From NCBI RefSeq assembly GCF_000497755.1, contig NZ_AYOD01000048.1:1-41664 (forward strand): a DNA stretch of 41,664 nt, in the 5' to 3' direction. Origin of the DNA: Aliihoeflea sp. 2WW. Its GTDB lineage: Bacteria > Pseudomonadota > Alphaproteobacteria > Rhizobiales > Rhizobiaceae. Within the stretch, counting starts at the first letter, position 1, and every line of letters starts with the position of its first letter. Made by a program: the position numbers and the translations under genes. Shown one piece after another: positions 8,176 through 17,254 of this stretch. The notes below the pieces were generated by a model. That model saw nothing but the letters and a program-made list of their open reading frames with translations. It was not told the DNA's origin and did not search any database.

Positions 8176-8847
8176 TCAAACCTCCGGTACGATCAGATCC
8201 TTGCAGGCACCCTCGACCACGAGCTTCGCTCCGGTCACGGCCTGCAAATCTTCCATGCTGATGGACGGCAGCTTTTCGCGCAGGACGAAACGCTTGTCGA
8301 TGATTTCGACGACGGCAAGGCTCGTATAGACCGTCGTCACGCAGCCGACGCCGGTCAGCGGCAGCGAGCAGCGCTCGACGAGCTTCGGCTTGCCGTCCTT
8401 GGTGACGTGGTCGGTGATGACGCAGACGCGCTTGGCCCCGTGCACGAGGTCCATCGCGCCGCCCACGGCCGGCACCGATTTGGGACCCGTCGACCAGTTG
8501 GCGAGGTCGCCATTCTCCGCAACCTCGTAGGCGCCGAGGATCGCGACGTCGAGATGGCCGCCGCGCACCATCGCGAAGCTGTCGGCATGGTTGAAGAAGG
8601 ACGCGCCGGGATTGAGCGTCACCGCCTTCTTGCCGGCATTGATCAGGTCCCAGTCTTCCTCGCCGGCCGGCGGCGCCTCGCCGAAATCGAGCACGCCGTT
8701 CTCGGTGTGGTAGATGACTTCGCGGCCCTTCGGCTTGAATTTCGCCACCATCTCGGGAAAGCCGATGCCCAGATTGACATAGGCCCCGTCCTGAATGTCC
8801 TGCGCCGCGCGCCAGGCGATCTGGGCGTTGGTGAGTTTCGCGGTCAT
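8176..8847 (-). CDS. pcaJ: 3-oxoadipate CoA-transferase subunit B
   Basis: A 223-aa beta subunit of the family I CoA-transferase that moves CoA from succinyl-CoA to 3-oxoadipate. The catalytic glutamate lies in the YHTENGVLDFG segment near residue 50, and the glycine-rich YVNLGIGFPEMVA segment precedes it. PAVGGAMDLVHGAKRV is a conserved block further on. Its start codon overlaps the stop of pcaI by four bases, consistent with a coupled alpha-beta pair. Related enzymes (SCOT, AtoDA) act on acetoacetate, so the subunit pair could in principle also activate acetoacetate from the neighbouring carnitine pathway. The PcaF neighbour favours 3-oxoadipate. Confidence 0.9.
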   Translation of the reverse strand: MTAKLTNAQIAWRAAQDIQDGAYVNLGIGFPEMVAKFKPKGREVIYHTENGVLDFGEAPPAGEEDWDLINAGKKAVTLNPGASFFNHADSFAMVRGGHLDVAILGAYEVAENGDLANWSTGPKSVPAVGGAMDLVHGAKRVCVITDHVTKDGKPKLVERCSLPLTGVGCVTTVYTSLAVVEIIDKRFVLREKLPSISMEDLQAVTGAKLVVEGACKDLIVPEV

Positions 8848-9581
8848 GCGCCCGCCCCTTCCTTCACGAGCGCCCCTTCGCGCAACAATGCCTCTTCCTG
8901 CTTTGCGTCGGCGATCTCGACGACCATGTCGACGAAGATGCCGGGCGTGACGACATGTTCGGGATCGATCGCGCCGGGCTCGACCACTTGCCGCGCCTGG
9001 ACGATCGTCGTCGCCGCCGCCATCGCCATCAGCGGCGCGAAATTGCGGGCCGCCTTGTTGTAGGTGAGGTTGCCCTTCCGGTCGGCAAGCTCCGCCTTGA
9101 TGATCGCGACATCCGCCTTCAGCCAGCGCTCCTGCACGTAAGGCCGGCCATCGAACTCGGCGACCGGCTTGCCCTTGGCAATGTCCGTGCCGAAGCTCGT
9201 CGGCGTATAGAAGGCCGGAATGCCGGCGCCGCCCGCGCGAATGCGCTCGGCGAGCGTGCCCTGCGGCACGAGTTCCAGCTCGATTTCGCCGGCGTGGTAG
9301 CGCTCGGTGAAGGCGCGTGCATCGGTCGAGCGCGGGAACGAACAGACCATCTTGGCGACCATGCCGGCATAGATCATCGCGGCGATGCCGACCGCGCCAT
9401 TGCCGGCATTGTTGTTGATGACGGTCAGTCGGCCGGGCGAGCCGGTTGCCTTGTAGCGCGCGACCAGCGCGTCAATCAGTTCGATCGGTGCGCCCGAGCC
9501 GCCGAAGCCGCCGATCATGACGGTCATGCCGTCCTCAATGCCGGCGATCGCATCCTCAATGCTGGGGGTGATCTTGTTCAT
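8844..9581 (-). CDS. pcaI: 3-oxoadipate CoA-transferase subunit A
   Basis: A 245-aa alpha subunit of the 3-oxoadipate CoA-transferase. The N-terminus carries the glycine-rich loop MIGGFGGSGAPIELIDAL, and the middle carries GTLAERIRAGGAGIPAFYT and GKPVAEFDGRPYVQE, all typical of family I alpha subunits. ATG 9581 is chosen because a GGGAGCGAG purine stretch lies just before it; the longer in-frame extension would run through the operator and the divergent promoter. First gene of the pcaI-pcaJ-pcaF operon, divergent from the IclR-family regulator with 104 bp between the two starts. Confidence 0.9.
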   Translation of the reverse strand: MNKITPSIEDAIAGIEDGMTVMIGGFGGSGAPIELIDALVARYKATGSPGRLTVINNNAGNGAVGIAAMIYAGMVAKMVCSFPRSTDARAFTERYHAGEIELELVPQGTLAERIRAGGAGIPAFYTPTSFGTDIAKGKPVAEFDGRPYVQERWLKADVAIIKAELADRKGNLTYNKAARNFAPLMAMAAATTIVQARQVVEPGAIDPEHVVTPGIFVDMVVEIADAKQEEALLREGALVKEGAGA

Positions 9582-9641
9582 CTCGCTCCCGGAAATTTGG
9601 ACGGAGGGCAGGACGCCAACCGCAGTTCGACTTGAGGCAAA

Positions 9642-9664
9642 GTTCGCATTGCGAACATATGTTC
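9642..9664. promoter_or_regulatory. Overlapping palindromes, candidate PcaR operator
   Basis: GTTCGCA (9642-9648) and TGCGAAC (9650-9656) form a perfect inverted repeat with a one-base centre, immediately overlapped by the palindrome GAACATATGTTC (9653-9664). A further related half-site, CATATGCG, follows at 9665-9672. Three phased half-sites between a pca operon and its IclR-family regulator match the operator layout known for PcaU, PobR and PcaR proteins. Binding is inferred. Confidence 0.65.
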
Positions 9665-9685
9665 CATATGCGATACATGCTCTAG

Positions 9686-10480
9686 ATGACTGAGGGTAAC
9701 GTGTCAATCGAAGAGCAGGCAACCCGCTCCGACCTCGTCGGGTCCTTGGAGCGCGGGCTGGGCGTCATGGAAATCCTGGCGGCGCATCCCGCCGGGCTGA
9801 CGATGAGCGAGGTCGCCGACCGCGCAAGCCTCACTCGCGCCGGCGCGCGGCGCTTCCTGCTGACCCTCGTCGCGGCCGGCTACGCCCGGCAGGACGGGCG
9901 CATCTTCCGCCTGTCGCCGCGCCTCATAACCCTCGGCCGCACATGGCTATCCGGCGCATCACTATGGACCTACGCCGAGCCGTTCCTGCGCGAGGTCTCG
10001 CAGGCGCTGAACGAAAGCTGCTCGGCGGCGGTGCTGGCGGATGAGGACGTGGTCTATGTCGCGCGCATCGCCGGCGCGCGCATCGTCGGCGTCGCGCTCC
10101 ATGTCGGCACGCGCCTGCCGGCCTTCTGCACGTCGATGGGCCGGGTGATCCTGTCAGGTTTATCGGAGACCGACCTCGCCGCGTTCCTCGCCCGCGCGCG
10201 GATCACCGCCAAGACCGACCGGACGGTGACCGACCCGGCCGAACTCGCCCGCCTCATCGCCAAGGCGCGCACGGACGGCTACGCCATCGTCGACCAGGAA
10301 CTGGAGATCGGCCTGCGCTCCATCGCCGTCCCGATCCGCGACCGCACCGGCGCCATCGTCGCGGCGATCAACGTGTCGACGCAGTCGGCGCGGATGCCGC
10401 TGTCGGAAATGGAGCGGGAATTCCTCCCGCTCCTGAAGACGGCCGCCAATTCGATCGAGGATTTTTTCGTGGTGCAGTAG
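9686..10480 (+). CDS. pcaR: IclR-family regulator of the pca operon (PcaR/PcaU/PobR type)
   Basis: A 264-aa protein with an N-terminal winged helix (LERGLGVMEILAAHPAGLT, then RAGARRFLLTLVAAGY as recognition region) and a C-terminal IclR effector domain. The latter contains CTSMGRVILSGL, VDQELEIGLRSIAVPI and AAINVSTQSARM, signatures of the PcaR/PobR subgroup. It is divergent from pcaIJF and should regulate them in response to 3-oxoadipate or a related intermediate. ATG 9686 has no clear ribosome binding site. A GTG at 9701, preceded by GAGGG four bases upstream, is an alternative start that would remove five residues. Confidence 0.88.
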   Translation: MTEGNVSIEEQATRSDLVGSLERGLGVMEILAAHPAGLTMSEVADRASLTRAGARRFLLTLVAAGYARQDGRIFRLSPRLITLGRTWLSGASLWTYAEPFLREVSQALNESCSAAVLADEDVVYVARIAGARIVGVALHVGTRLPAFCTSMGRVILSGLSETDLAAFLARARITAKTDRTVTDPAELARLIAKARTDGYAIVDQELEIGLRSIAVPIRDRTGAIVAAINVSTQSARMPLSEMEREFLPLLKTAANSIEDFFVVQ

Positions 10481-10483
10481 CGG

Positions 10484-10702
10484 TCAGGCCGCTTGGCAGG
10501 TGCCTTCGTCGCGCTCGATCAGGCCCTTGATCGTCCGGGCGAGCGTCAATTGCCGGTGCTGCGCAATGGCGCGGTCGATCTCGTTGTCGCTTGCCGGCAA
10601 TTCCGCGACGGCCAGCAGGCGGTCAACGATCGATGCCGTGTCGGTGGAATCGCTGCACGGGGCGCGATGCGTATTGGCGGCGTAGTGCAGATGATGAAGC
10701 AT
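10484..10702 (-). CDS. Small hypothetical protein, 72 aa
   Basis: A short gene not assignable to a family. Support comes from the very good ribosome binding site (AAAGGAGGAATCG directly before ATG 10702). The composition is also that of a real, mostly helical small protein: a His/Asn-rich start (MLHHLHYAANTH), then acidic helices (IVDRLLAVAELPASDNEID) and LTLARTIKGLIERDEG. It contains two cysteines and has no signal peptide or membrane segment. Its stop lies only 3 bp from the convergent pcaR stop. The 143-bp gap to xylA holds no recognisable feature. Confidence 0.6.
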   Translation of the reverse strand: MLHHLHYAANTHRAPCSDSTDTASIVDRLLAVAELPASDNEIDRAIAQHRQLTLARTIKGLIERDEGTCQAA

Positions 10703-10845
10703 CGATTCCTCCTTTCGTCGATTGCGCGAAGAAATAGCCGGGATCGATGACAGAGCGAAGACAACCGCGCGTTCAAATTGGGGCAGTTGCGAGACTGATA
10801 TTCCCGCATCCGCCCCAGAAGTAAACGCGCCTTGCTTCTGCGCCG

Positions 10846-12156
10846 CTAGACGTAGCGGTTGATGATGTTCTCCAGCCGCTCCTGCCGGCCCGAGACCGGC
10901 TGCGGGTCGATGCCGGCATCGAGGGCCCAGGTCGAGATCTCTTCCAGCGAATAAGACCCATCGAGCATCTTCGCCGCGTCCGGATCGGACCAGCCGGCGT
11001 AGCGCTCCTCGAGCGGCGCGGAGAGCGCCTTGTCCTCGATGATCTTCGCCGCCGCCTTGAGGCCCCGCGCGCAACAATCCATGCCGCCGACATGGGCCGC
11101 GAGCAAATCGACCGGATCGAGCGACTGGCGGCGCAACTTGGCGTCGAAATTGGTCCCGCCGGTGGTGAAGCCGCCGGCCTTCAGTACCTCCAGATAGGCG
11201 AGCGCCATCTCCGGCACATTGTTGGGGAACTGGTCGGTGTCCCAGCCGGACTGATAGTCGTTGCGGTTCATGTCGATCGATCCGAAGATGCCGAGCGCGC
11301 CGGCGAGCGCCAGTTCGTGCTCGAAGGAATGGCCGGCGAGGATGGCGTGGCCCTGCTCGATATTGACCTTGACCTCCTTCTCCAGCCCGAAATCCTTGAG
11401 GAACCCGTAGACGGTCGCGACGTCGAAATCATACTGGTGCTTGGTCGGCTCCTGAGGCTTGGGCTCGATCAGGATCGTGCCGTCAAAGCCGATCTTCTTC
11501 GCATAGTCGACGACGAGCGACAGGAACCGCCCCGCCTGCTCGCGCTCGCGCTTCATGTCGGTGTTGAGCAGCGTCTCATAGCCCTCGCGCCCGCCCCACA
11601 GCACATAGTTCTGGCCGCCGAGCCGCTTGGTGACATCGACGCAGCTCTTCACGGTCGCGGCCGCATAGGCGAAGACGTCCGGGTCCGGATTGGTCGCCGC
11701 GCCCGCCATATAGCGGCGGTGCGAGAAGAGGTTGGCGGTGCCCCAGAGCAGCTTGACGCCGGTCTCTTCCTGCTTCTTGGCAAACACATCCGCGATCTCG
11801 TCGAGCCGCGAAATGCTCTCCTTGAGCGTCGCGCCCTCGGGCCGCACGTCGGCATCGTGGAAGCAGTAGAAGGGCGCGCCGAGAAGCTGAAACATCTCGA
11901 AGGCGACGTCGGCCTTTTTCTTGGCCGCTTCCATCGTGTCGCCGAACCAGGGCCGCTCGAAGGTCTGACCGCCGAACGGATCGCCGCCCGGCCAGGCGAA
12001 AGAGTGCCAGTAGGCGACGGCAAAGCGCAGATGGTCCTCCATCCGCTTGCCGAGAACGATCTCGTTCGGATCGTAGTGACGGTAGGCCAGCTCCGACGTC
12101 GATTCTGGGCCTTCGAACTTGATCGGCTTGGTGTCGCCGAAGAAACCGGTGCTCAT
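10846..12156 (-). CDS. xylA: Xylose isomerase
   Basis: A 436-aa class II xylose isomerase that converts D-xylose to D-xylulose using two divalent metals. The catalytic histidine is in [13 protein letters not shown]. Metal ligands are visible in [54 protein letters not shown] and [20 protein letters not shown]. Length and motifs match the family. ATG 12156 is preceded by AGGAG 9 nt upstream; a longer in-frame start would run into xylB. It follows xylB after 4 bp, so the pair is co-transcribed. No xylose transporter or XylR is visible nearby. Confidence 0.95.
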   Translation of the reverse strand: MSTGFFGDTKPIKFEGPESTSELAYRHYDPNEIVLGKRMEDHLRFAVAYWHSFAWPGGDPFGGQTFERPWFGDTMEAAKKKADVAFEMFQLLGAPFYCFHDADVRPEGATLKESISRLDEIADVFAKKQEETGVKLLWGTANLFSHRRYMAGAATNPDPDVFAYAAATVKSCVDVTKRLGGQNYVLWGGREGYETLLNTDMKREREQAGRFLSLVVDYAKKIGFDGTILIEPKPQEPTKHQYDFDVATVYGFLKDFGLEKEVKVNIEQGHAILAGHSFEHELALAGALGIFGSIDMNRNDYQSGWDTDQFPNNVPEMALAYLEVLKAGGFTTGGTNFDAKLRRQSLDPVDLLAAHVGGMDCCARGLKAAAKIIEDKALSAPLEERYAGWSDPDAAKMLDGSYSLEEISTWALDAGIDPQPVSGRQERLENIINRYV

Positions 12157-12160
12157 GAGG

Positions 12161-13609
12161 TCAGACTCCTTTGAGTGCAGGATAAAGCGCGCGGAAACGC
12201 GCATAGGCGTCCCCATAAGCCGAGGCCAGCGCGCGGTCGGGTTCGATGGTGGAGGCGATGCCGGGCCGCGTCAGAACCGCGGCCGGCTCGGCGTTTTCCG
12301 CCGCGATGAGGCCAAGGCGCGCGGCGCCGAAGGCCGCACCGAAATCGCCGTCGGCCGGCAGCTCGACCGGGATGCCGAGCGCCGTCGCGATCGTCTTCAA
12401 CCAGAGCTGCGAGCGGGAGCCACCGCCGACCGCCATCACGGATGACAGCTCGGTTCCTGCCGCGCGCAGCGCCTCGAGATTGTCGCGCAGCGCAAATGCA
12501 ACGCCTTCGAGCACGGCCTGCGTCAGGCTCGCGCGGTCGCTCTGGTGCGACAGGCCAATGAGGGCGCCGCGGATCGCGGCATCATTGTGCGGCGTCCGCT
12601 CGCCCGACAGGTAGGGCAGGAAGGTGACGCCCGACGGCGCGCGCAGCTCGGCGCCGAGTTCGCCCGTCAGCTCGGCCGGCTTCGCGCCGGTGACCCCGGC
12701 GAGCCAGTTGAGCCCATCAGTCGCCGACAGGATGACGCCCATCTGGTGCCAGGTCGCGGGGATCGCATGGCAGAAGGTGTGGACCGCGCTCTCAGGATTC
12801 GGCAGGTAGGCATCGGTAGCGGCGAAGACGACGCCCGAAGTGCCGAGCGAAACGAAGGCCTCACCGCCCTTGGCGACGCCGAGCCCGCAGGCCGAGGCCG
12901 CATTGTCCCCCGCCCCGCCCGCCACGACGACATGGCCAGTCATGCCCCATCTGGCCGCAAGTTCGCCGCGCAACTGGCCGGCAGGCGCCGTGCCCTCGAC
13001 GAGGCGCGGCATGTGCTCTTCGCCAACGCCCGTCGCGGCAAGCAACTCGGGCGACCATCGCCGATTGGTAACATCGAGCCATGCCGTTCCGGCCGAATCC
13101 GACATATCGGAGATCGTTTCACCGGTGAGCCAGAGGCGCAGATAGTCTTTCGGCAAGAGCACCTTCGCGACACGCGCGAAAATCTCCGGCTCGTTGGCCC
13201 GCACCCAGGCGAGTTTGGGCGCGGTGAAGCCGGGAAAGACGATGTTGCCGGTGATCTGCCGGAAGCGCGGATCAGCGTCGAGCGCGCCCGCCTCGGCGTG
13301 GCTGCGCGTATCGTTCCAAAGAATGCAGGGCCGCAGCACCATGCCGGCGCCATCGACCAGCGTCGCGCCATGCATCTGGCCGGAAAGGCCGATGCCGCGC
13401 AGGGCTGACATTTCCTGCGGGTGGGACTGGGCCAGCGCCCCGACTGCCTCCTCGGCCGCCGCGATCCAGTCGGCCGGGTCCTGCTCGGACCAGCCCTCAT
13501 GCGGCCGCGAGACGGAAAGCGCTGCGGGTGCCGACGCGACGACCTTCTGGTCGCCGTCCATCAGCAGCGCCTTCAGACCGGACGTGCCGAGATCGAGCCC
13601 GAGATACAT
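12161..13609 (-). CDS. xylB: Xylulokinase
   Basis: A 482-aa FGGY-family sugar kinase that phosphorylates D-xylulose to xylulose 5-phosphate for the pentose phosphate pathway. The N-terminal phosphate loop reads [15 protein letters not shown]. The substrate contact [13 protein letters not shown], the catalytic-aspartate segment [16 protein letters not shown] and the second phosphate motif SLGTSGVVF are all present, followed by the C-terminal [13 protein letters not shown] block. GGGAGG lies a few bases before ATG 13609. It is the first gene of a two-gene xylBA operon. Confidence 0.94.
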   Translation of the reverse strand: MYLGLDLGTSGLKALLMDGDQKVVASAPAALSVSRPHEGWSEQDPADWIAAAEEAVGALAQSHPQEMSALRGIGLSGQMHGATLVDGAGMVLRPCILWNDTRSHAEAGALDADPRFRQITGNIVFPGFTAPKLAWVRANEPEIFARVAKVLLPKDYLRLWLTGETISDMSDSAGTAWLDVTNRRWSPELLAATGVGEEHMPRLVEGTAPAGQLRGELAARWGMTGHVVVAGGAGDNAASACGLGVAKGGEAFVSLGTSGVVFAATDAYLPNPESAVHTFCHAIPATWHQMGVILSATDGLNWLAGVTGAKPAELTGELGAELRAPSGVTFLPYLSGERTPHNDAAIRGALIGLSHQSDRASLTQAVLEGVAFALRDNLEALRAAGTELSSVMAVGGGSRSQLWLKTIATALGIPVELPADGDFGAAFGAARLGLIAAENAEPAAVLTRPGIASTIEPDRALASAYGDAYARFRALYPALKGV

Positions 13610-13692
13610 GAAAAAATCCTCCCGGACGCACTCTTAGCAGATTGCGCGCCGCCGCCGAGTCGAATTTTTTCGGAACTCGCAATAAATCGCGA

Positions 13693-15015
13693 TCACACGA
13701 CGGCGATGGCGTCCGCCCGCTGCCGCAGGATGCCCGACATCGGGCTCGCTTCGCGCCGCAAGGCGCGCTCGGCAGTCAGTCTTCCAGCCATCGCGCGGTC
13801 GCCGGACCGGATCGCCGCCTCGATCAGCGTCAGGTCGATCACATCGCGCTGCGCGTGGCTTCCGCCGAAGGAATGCGCCCGCGACCGCACGGCGCTAAGC
13901 AACCGCACCGTCTGCGCATAATCGCCGCGACCGAATGCGTGGAGCGCGCGGGCGATCGGCCGGCCGACATCGCGGGTGAAGCCGGCATTGTCGTCCGCGC
14001 CGGCGACGGCCTCGTCCTGCGCGGCCAGAAGGCGTGCCGCTTCTTCCTCGCGACCGCCCGCGACGAAGGCCATCATCGCGTGCATGTCGTTGAAGGCGTA
14101 GGCCGACGCACCCGCATGCGGCGCCCATTGCGCGGCCAGCGGCGCCCAGCGGTCGCCGACATCGACCCCGCCCAGATGCAGCCGCCAGAGGATCGCGGAG
14201 GCGTCGACCATGTTGAGCGCGATGGTCGAGCGCGCGCCGAAGATCGGCCCGTCGTAGAGCGCCAGCACCTCGTCCGTCTCGCCGAGGTCGAAATGGTAGA
14301 GCGCGAGGTGCCACCAATTGTGGACCTGCAAAAAACTCTCCTTCGTCCAGCGCTCGGCATTGCCGCGCATCCAGGCGATGCCCTCGCGCTGCCGGCACTG
14401 CATCTCCATGACATGCGCCACCGCATGCTGCGCCCAGCCATCGCGCGGATTGAGCTCGACCGCCCGGCGGCCGGCCCGCTCGGCGGCGCCGTAATCGGCA
14501 TTTTCCTCGAGCCCGAAGGCGTGCATGCCGAGTATGGCGTGGTAACCCGCCATGCTTTCGTCCCAGGCGGGCAGCGCGCGCTCGATCCGCGCCCGCAGCA
14601 TCAGCGCACTGCCGGTGAAGAAGTCGATCTGGTGCCCCGCCTGCAGCGCCAAAGCATCGAGCGGATGCTCGCCGGTCAAATCGGCGAGCACGCGCCCTGC
14701 ATCGTGCCAGCGGCCTTCGGCGAGATGGCCGAGCGCTGCGACATGCGCCCGCTCGCGCGGATTGGCCGGCAGCGCCACCGCGGCCCCGTGCGCAGCACGG
14801 ACGACGGGACCGGCCGTCGGCTCGGTCGAAAGCCCGTAGAGATAGCCCTTCAGCACATGCGCCATCACCGTGTCGGGATCGGCCTCGATCGCCGCATTCG
14901 CCGCGCCGACCGGATCGCCGATGAAGCATTGCAGGTCGGCGACCCCGCGCCGCAGATGCGCGTCCGCCCCGTTCGCCCCGCCGGAGATGGAAAGATCGAG
15001 CGCGTCGGTCGCCAT
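13693..15015 (-). CDS. Tetratricopeptide repeat protein 38 (TTC38) family protein
   Basis: A 440-aa all-helical protein with the TTC38 layout: repeated helix pairs, the conserved GYHAILGMHAFGLEENADYG segment, the tryptophan-rich block HNWWHLALYHFDLGETDEVL, and GWAQHAVAHVMEMQ. No signal peptide or membrane segment is visible, so it should be cytoplasmic. The biochemical function of the family is not known. It may form a transcription unit by itself upstream of xylBA (83 bp gap). The start ATG 15015 has only a weak purine stretch upstream. Confidence 0.82.
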   Translation of the reverse strand: MATDALDLSISGGANGADAHLRRGVADLQCFIGDPVGAANAAIEADPDTVMAHVLKGYLYGLSTEPTAGPVVRAAHGAAVALPANPRERAHVAALGHLAEGRWHDAGRVLADLTGEHPLDALALQAGHQIDFFTGSALMLRARIERALPAWDESMAGYHAILGMHAFGLEENADYGAAERAGRRAVELNPRDGWAQHAVAHVMEMQCRQREGIAWMRGNAERWTKESFLQVHNWWHLALYHFDLGETDEVLALYDGPIFGARSTIALNMVDASAILWRLHLGGVDVGDRWAPLAAQWAPHAGASAYAFNDMHAMMAFVAGGREEEAARLLAAQDEAVAGADDNAGFTRDVGRPIARALHAFGRGDYAQTVRLLSAVRSRAHSFGGSHAQRDVIDLTLIEAAIRSGDRAMAGRLTAERALRREASPMSGILRQRADAIAVV

Positions 15016-15200
15016 GAAGCAGTCCCGGTTGATGACGGCGCCGAGCCTACGCCTGCCGCGGCCACGATGCCAAGCCTGCCGCGTTCACGCGCATTTCGGC
15101 GAAAGTAACATCTCGTCAACCACGCGGCGACAATCATGCGGACAACGCCGGGCGATTCGCACCGGCAGACTTGCATTTCGTGACCGAGGGGATGGGTAGC

Positions 15201-15497
15201 GTGCGTTTGAATGAAGATGAAGCGGCCAGTGCCGCGATCCGGTTGTTCCCGATGGAGCGCCGGCAGGGCCGCATCGAGGCCGTAGCCACCGCCTTGCAGC
15301 GTGCGAGCAATGACCGCGTCGCCGACCGCTACGCCGGACGCGTGGCCCAGACCATGTTTGCCGAACTCGAACTCCTCGGCTTGCCCGAACTCGCCCAGGA
15401 CGAGGCGGTCGGTGCCTTCTTCAACGAGGTCGACCAGACGATGGCCGCGCGCCGCGACGCCGAGCCCTGGATGGCCGAGATCATTTCCCTGCGCTGA
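15201..15497 (+). CDS. Small DUF6074-like hypothetical protein
   Basis: A protein of about 98 aa. The segment AIRLFPMERRQGRIEAVATA followed by VADRYAGRVAQTMFAELELL resembles DUF6074, a small rhizobial family of unknown function that opens with a F-P-x-x-R-R motif. The start is uncertain: GAGGGG at 15186-15191 is well placed for GTG 15201, while ATG 15192 directly abuts it and a TTG lies at 15171. The protein is acidic and helical with no export signal. It ends in a GC-rich hairpin at 15505-15532. Confidence 0.6.
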   Translation: MRLNEDEAASAAIRLFPMERRQGRIEAVATALQRASNDRVADRYAGRVAQTMFAELELLGLPELAQDEAVGAFFNEVDQTMAARRDAEPWMAEIISLR

Positions 15498-15504
15498 GCG
15501 GAAA

Positions 15505-15532
15505 GCCGGGCGCGGCATCGGCAGCGCCCGGC
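15505..15532. terminator. GC-rich hairpin between convergent genes
   Basis: GCCGGGCGC (15505-15513) pairs perfectly with GCGCCCGGC (15524-15532) around a 10-nt loop, between the convergent DUF6074-like and RraA-like genes. It has no T-tract, so it is a possible rather than a classic terminator. Confidence 0.5.
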
Positions 15533-15540
15533 AATCCTCC

Positions 15541-16251
15541 TTACTTCGACGAGCCGGCCTTGAAGGCCTCGTAGCGGGCCTTCGTTTCCGCATTCATCGG
15601 ATAGAGGCCCGGCAGCGCGACGCCGCGATCCACCTCTTCCATGATCCAGGCTTCCAAACGCTCCTGCTCGGGCGCCTCTGCGAGGACGTCGTCGAGGAGC
15701 GCCGCGGGAATGACCACCGCGCCGTCATCGTCGACCACGATCACGTCGTCGGGAAACACCGCGACGCCGCCGCAGCCGATCGGCTCCTGCCAGTTGACGA
15801 AGGTCAGCCCGGCGACCGAGGGCGAGGCCGCGACGCCGTTGCACCACACCGGAAAATTCGCGCCGAGAACGCCGGCAAGGTCGCGCACCACGCCGTCCGT
15901 CACCATGGCGGCAACGCCGCGCTTGGCCATGCGCGAGACGAGGATGTCGCCGAAGACGCCGGCATCCATCACGCCCTGGCCGTCGATGACGGCGATCGCG
16001 CCCTCCGGCATCGCCTCGATGGCGGCGCGGGTCGAAATCGGCGAGCCCCAGCTTGCCGGCGTCGCAAGATCCTCGCGCGCGGGCACGAAGCGGAAGGTGA
16101 AGGCCGGGCCGACCGAGCGCGGCTGGCCGGGACGCAGCGGCTTGGTGCCGCGCATCCAGACATTGCGCAGCCCCTTCTTCAACAGAACCGTGGTGAGCGT
16201 CGCCGTGGAAACGCCCTTCAGCGTCTCGATTGCCGCCTGATCCAATGCCAT
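15541..16251 (-). CDS. RraA-fold protein, probable 4-hydroxy-4-methyl-2-oxoglutarate aldolase/oxaloacetate decarboxylase type
   Basis: A 236-aa protein of the RraA/HMG aldolase superfamily. The metal and substrate motif of the aldolase branch is visible: GDILVSRM, then about twenty residues later TDGVVRDLAGV, in which Arg-Asp is the conserved catalytic pair. VAVFPDDVIVVDDDGAVVIP follows as the usual beta segment. Such enzymes cleave pyruvate from 4-hydroxy-2-oxo acids or decarboxylate oxaloacetate. The RNase E regulator role of E. coli RraA is unlikely here because the Arg-Asp motif is kept. GAGGAG lies 9 nt before ATG 16251. The gene is divergent from a cyclase-family hydrolase, which suggests a shared catabolic role, but the substrate cannot be told. 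Confidence 0.78.
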   Translation of the reverse strand: MALDQAAIETLKGVSTATLTTVLLKKGLRNVWMRGTKPLRPGQPRSVGPAFTFRFVPAREDLATPASWGSPISTRAAIEAMPEGAIAVIDGQGVMDAGVFGDILVSRMAKRGVAAMVTDGVVRDLAGVLGANFPVWCNGVAASPSVAGLTFVNWQEPIGCGGVAVFPDDVIVVDDDGAVVIPAALLDDVLAEAPEQERLEAWIMEEVDRGVALPGLYPMNAETKARYEAFKAGSSK

Positions 16252-16426
16252 TCCTTAAAACTCCTCGCTTGGGTTGGTTGCACTCCCTCTAAGCGCAAAT
16301 GCGCGCCGGGGAAACCGCCCACATGGCCTGGACCGATCGCATTCGCCGCTGGCCCCGTCGCCGGCCAGTTGCGCGACCGGCCTTCCGCTTTGTACGCCTA
16401 TGCGGGCAACCTTCGGAGGAGAACCC

Positions 16427-17203
16427 ATGGCCCGCCGCATCATCGACCTGTCCGTACCGATCGCCAACGACATCCCGGCCGATCCGCCGATCCAGATCCC
16501 CTCGATCGAATACATCGATCATAAGCAGAGCATCGGCCAGCTCCTGCCCTTCTTTCCCGGCCTCAAGGCCGAAGACCTGCCGGACGGCGCCGGCTGGGCG
16601 GTGGAGCGCGTCGTTCTGTCGACCCACAACGGCACCCATCTCGACGCGCCCTGGCACTACCACCCGACGATGAACCATGGCGAACCCGCCTGGCGCATCG
16701 ACGAGGTGCCGCTCGACTGGTGCTTCCAACCCGGCGTGAAGCTCGACTTCCGCCATTTTCCCGACGGCTATGTCATCACGGCCGCCGATGTCGAAGCGGA
16801 GCTGAAGCGCATCGGCCACGAATTGCAGCCGCTCGAGATCGTCGTCGTCAACACGTCCGCCGGCATGAAATTCGGCCGACCCGACTATGTCGCGAGCGGC
16901 TGCGGCATGGGCTACGAGGCGACGATGTACCTCCTCGACCGCGGCATCCGCGTCACTGGAACGGACGGCTGGAGTTGGGACGCGCCCTTCGTCCACACCG
17001 CCCGCAAATATGCCGAGACGGGCGATGCCTCGCTCATCTGGGAAGGCCACAAGGCCGGCCGCCACACCGGCTATTGCCACATCGAGAAGCTCCACCGCCT
17101 CGAAGAGCTGCCCGCCACTGGCTTCACCGTAAGTTGCTTCCCCGTGAAGATCGAAAAGGCCTCCGCCGGCTGGACGCGGGCGGTCGCGATCATCGACGAT
17201 TGA
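16427..17203 (+). CDS. Cyclase-family metal-dependent hydrolase (kynurenine formamidase-like)
   Basis: A 258-aa protein of the Cyclase/KynB superfamily. The metal-binding signature is STHNGTHLDAPWHYHP, close to the family consensus HxGTHxDxPxH. Later conserved parts are VVVNTSAGM, VTGTDGWSWDAPFV and TGYCHIEKLHRLEELP. Homologues hydrolyse amide or lactone bonds, for example N-formylkynurenine or isatin, using zinc or manganese. ATG 16427 is preceded by GGAGGAG 6 nt upstream, which excludes the longer in-frame extension. The 175 bp to the divergent RraA-like gene should hold both promoters. It is the last gene of the ordinary catabolic region before the island-like DNA. Confidence 0.8.
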   Translation: MARRIIDLSVPIANDIPADPPIQIPSIEYIDHKQSIGQLLPFFPGLKAEDLPDGAGWAVERVVLSTHNGTHLDAPWHYHPTMNHGEPAWRIDEVPLDWCFQPGVKLDFRHFPDGYVITAADVEAELKRIGHELQPLEIVVVNTSAGMKFGRPDYVASGCGMGYEATMYLLDRGIRVTGTDGWSWDAPFVHTARKYAETGDASLIWEGHKAGRHTGYCHIEKLHRLEELPATGFTVSCFPVKIEKASAGWTRAVAIIDD

Positions 17204-17254
17204 CGGTGATTTCGGACAGCCGAAAGCGAAATACCGAACACCCTTGCAATATAC

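Noticed and set aside
13642-15108. 488-codon plus-strand frame opposite the TTC38 gene
   Set aside because: The minus strand shows family motifs and sensible composition; the plus frame is an antisense shadow.
15541-16251. Regulator of RNase E activity (RraA proper)
   Set aside because: The Arg-Asp catalytic pair and surrounding motif of the aldolase branch are kept, and the context is metabolic.
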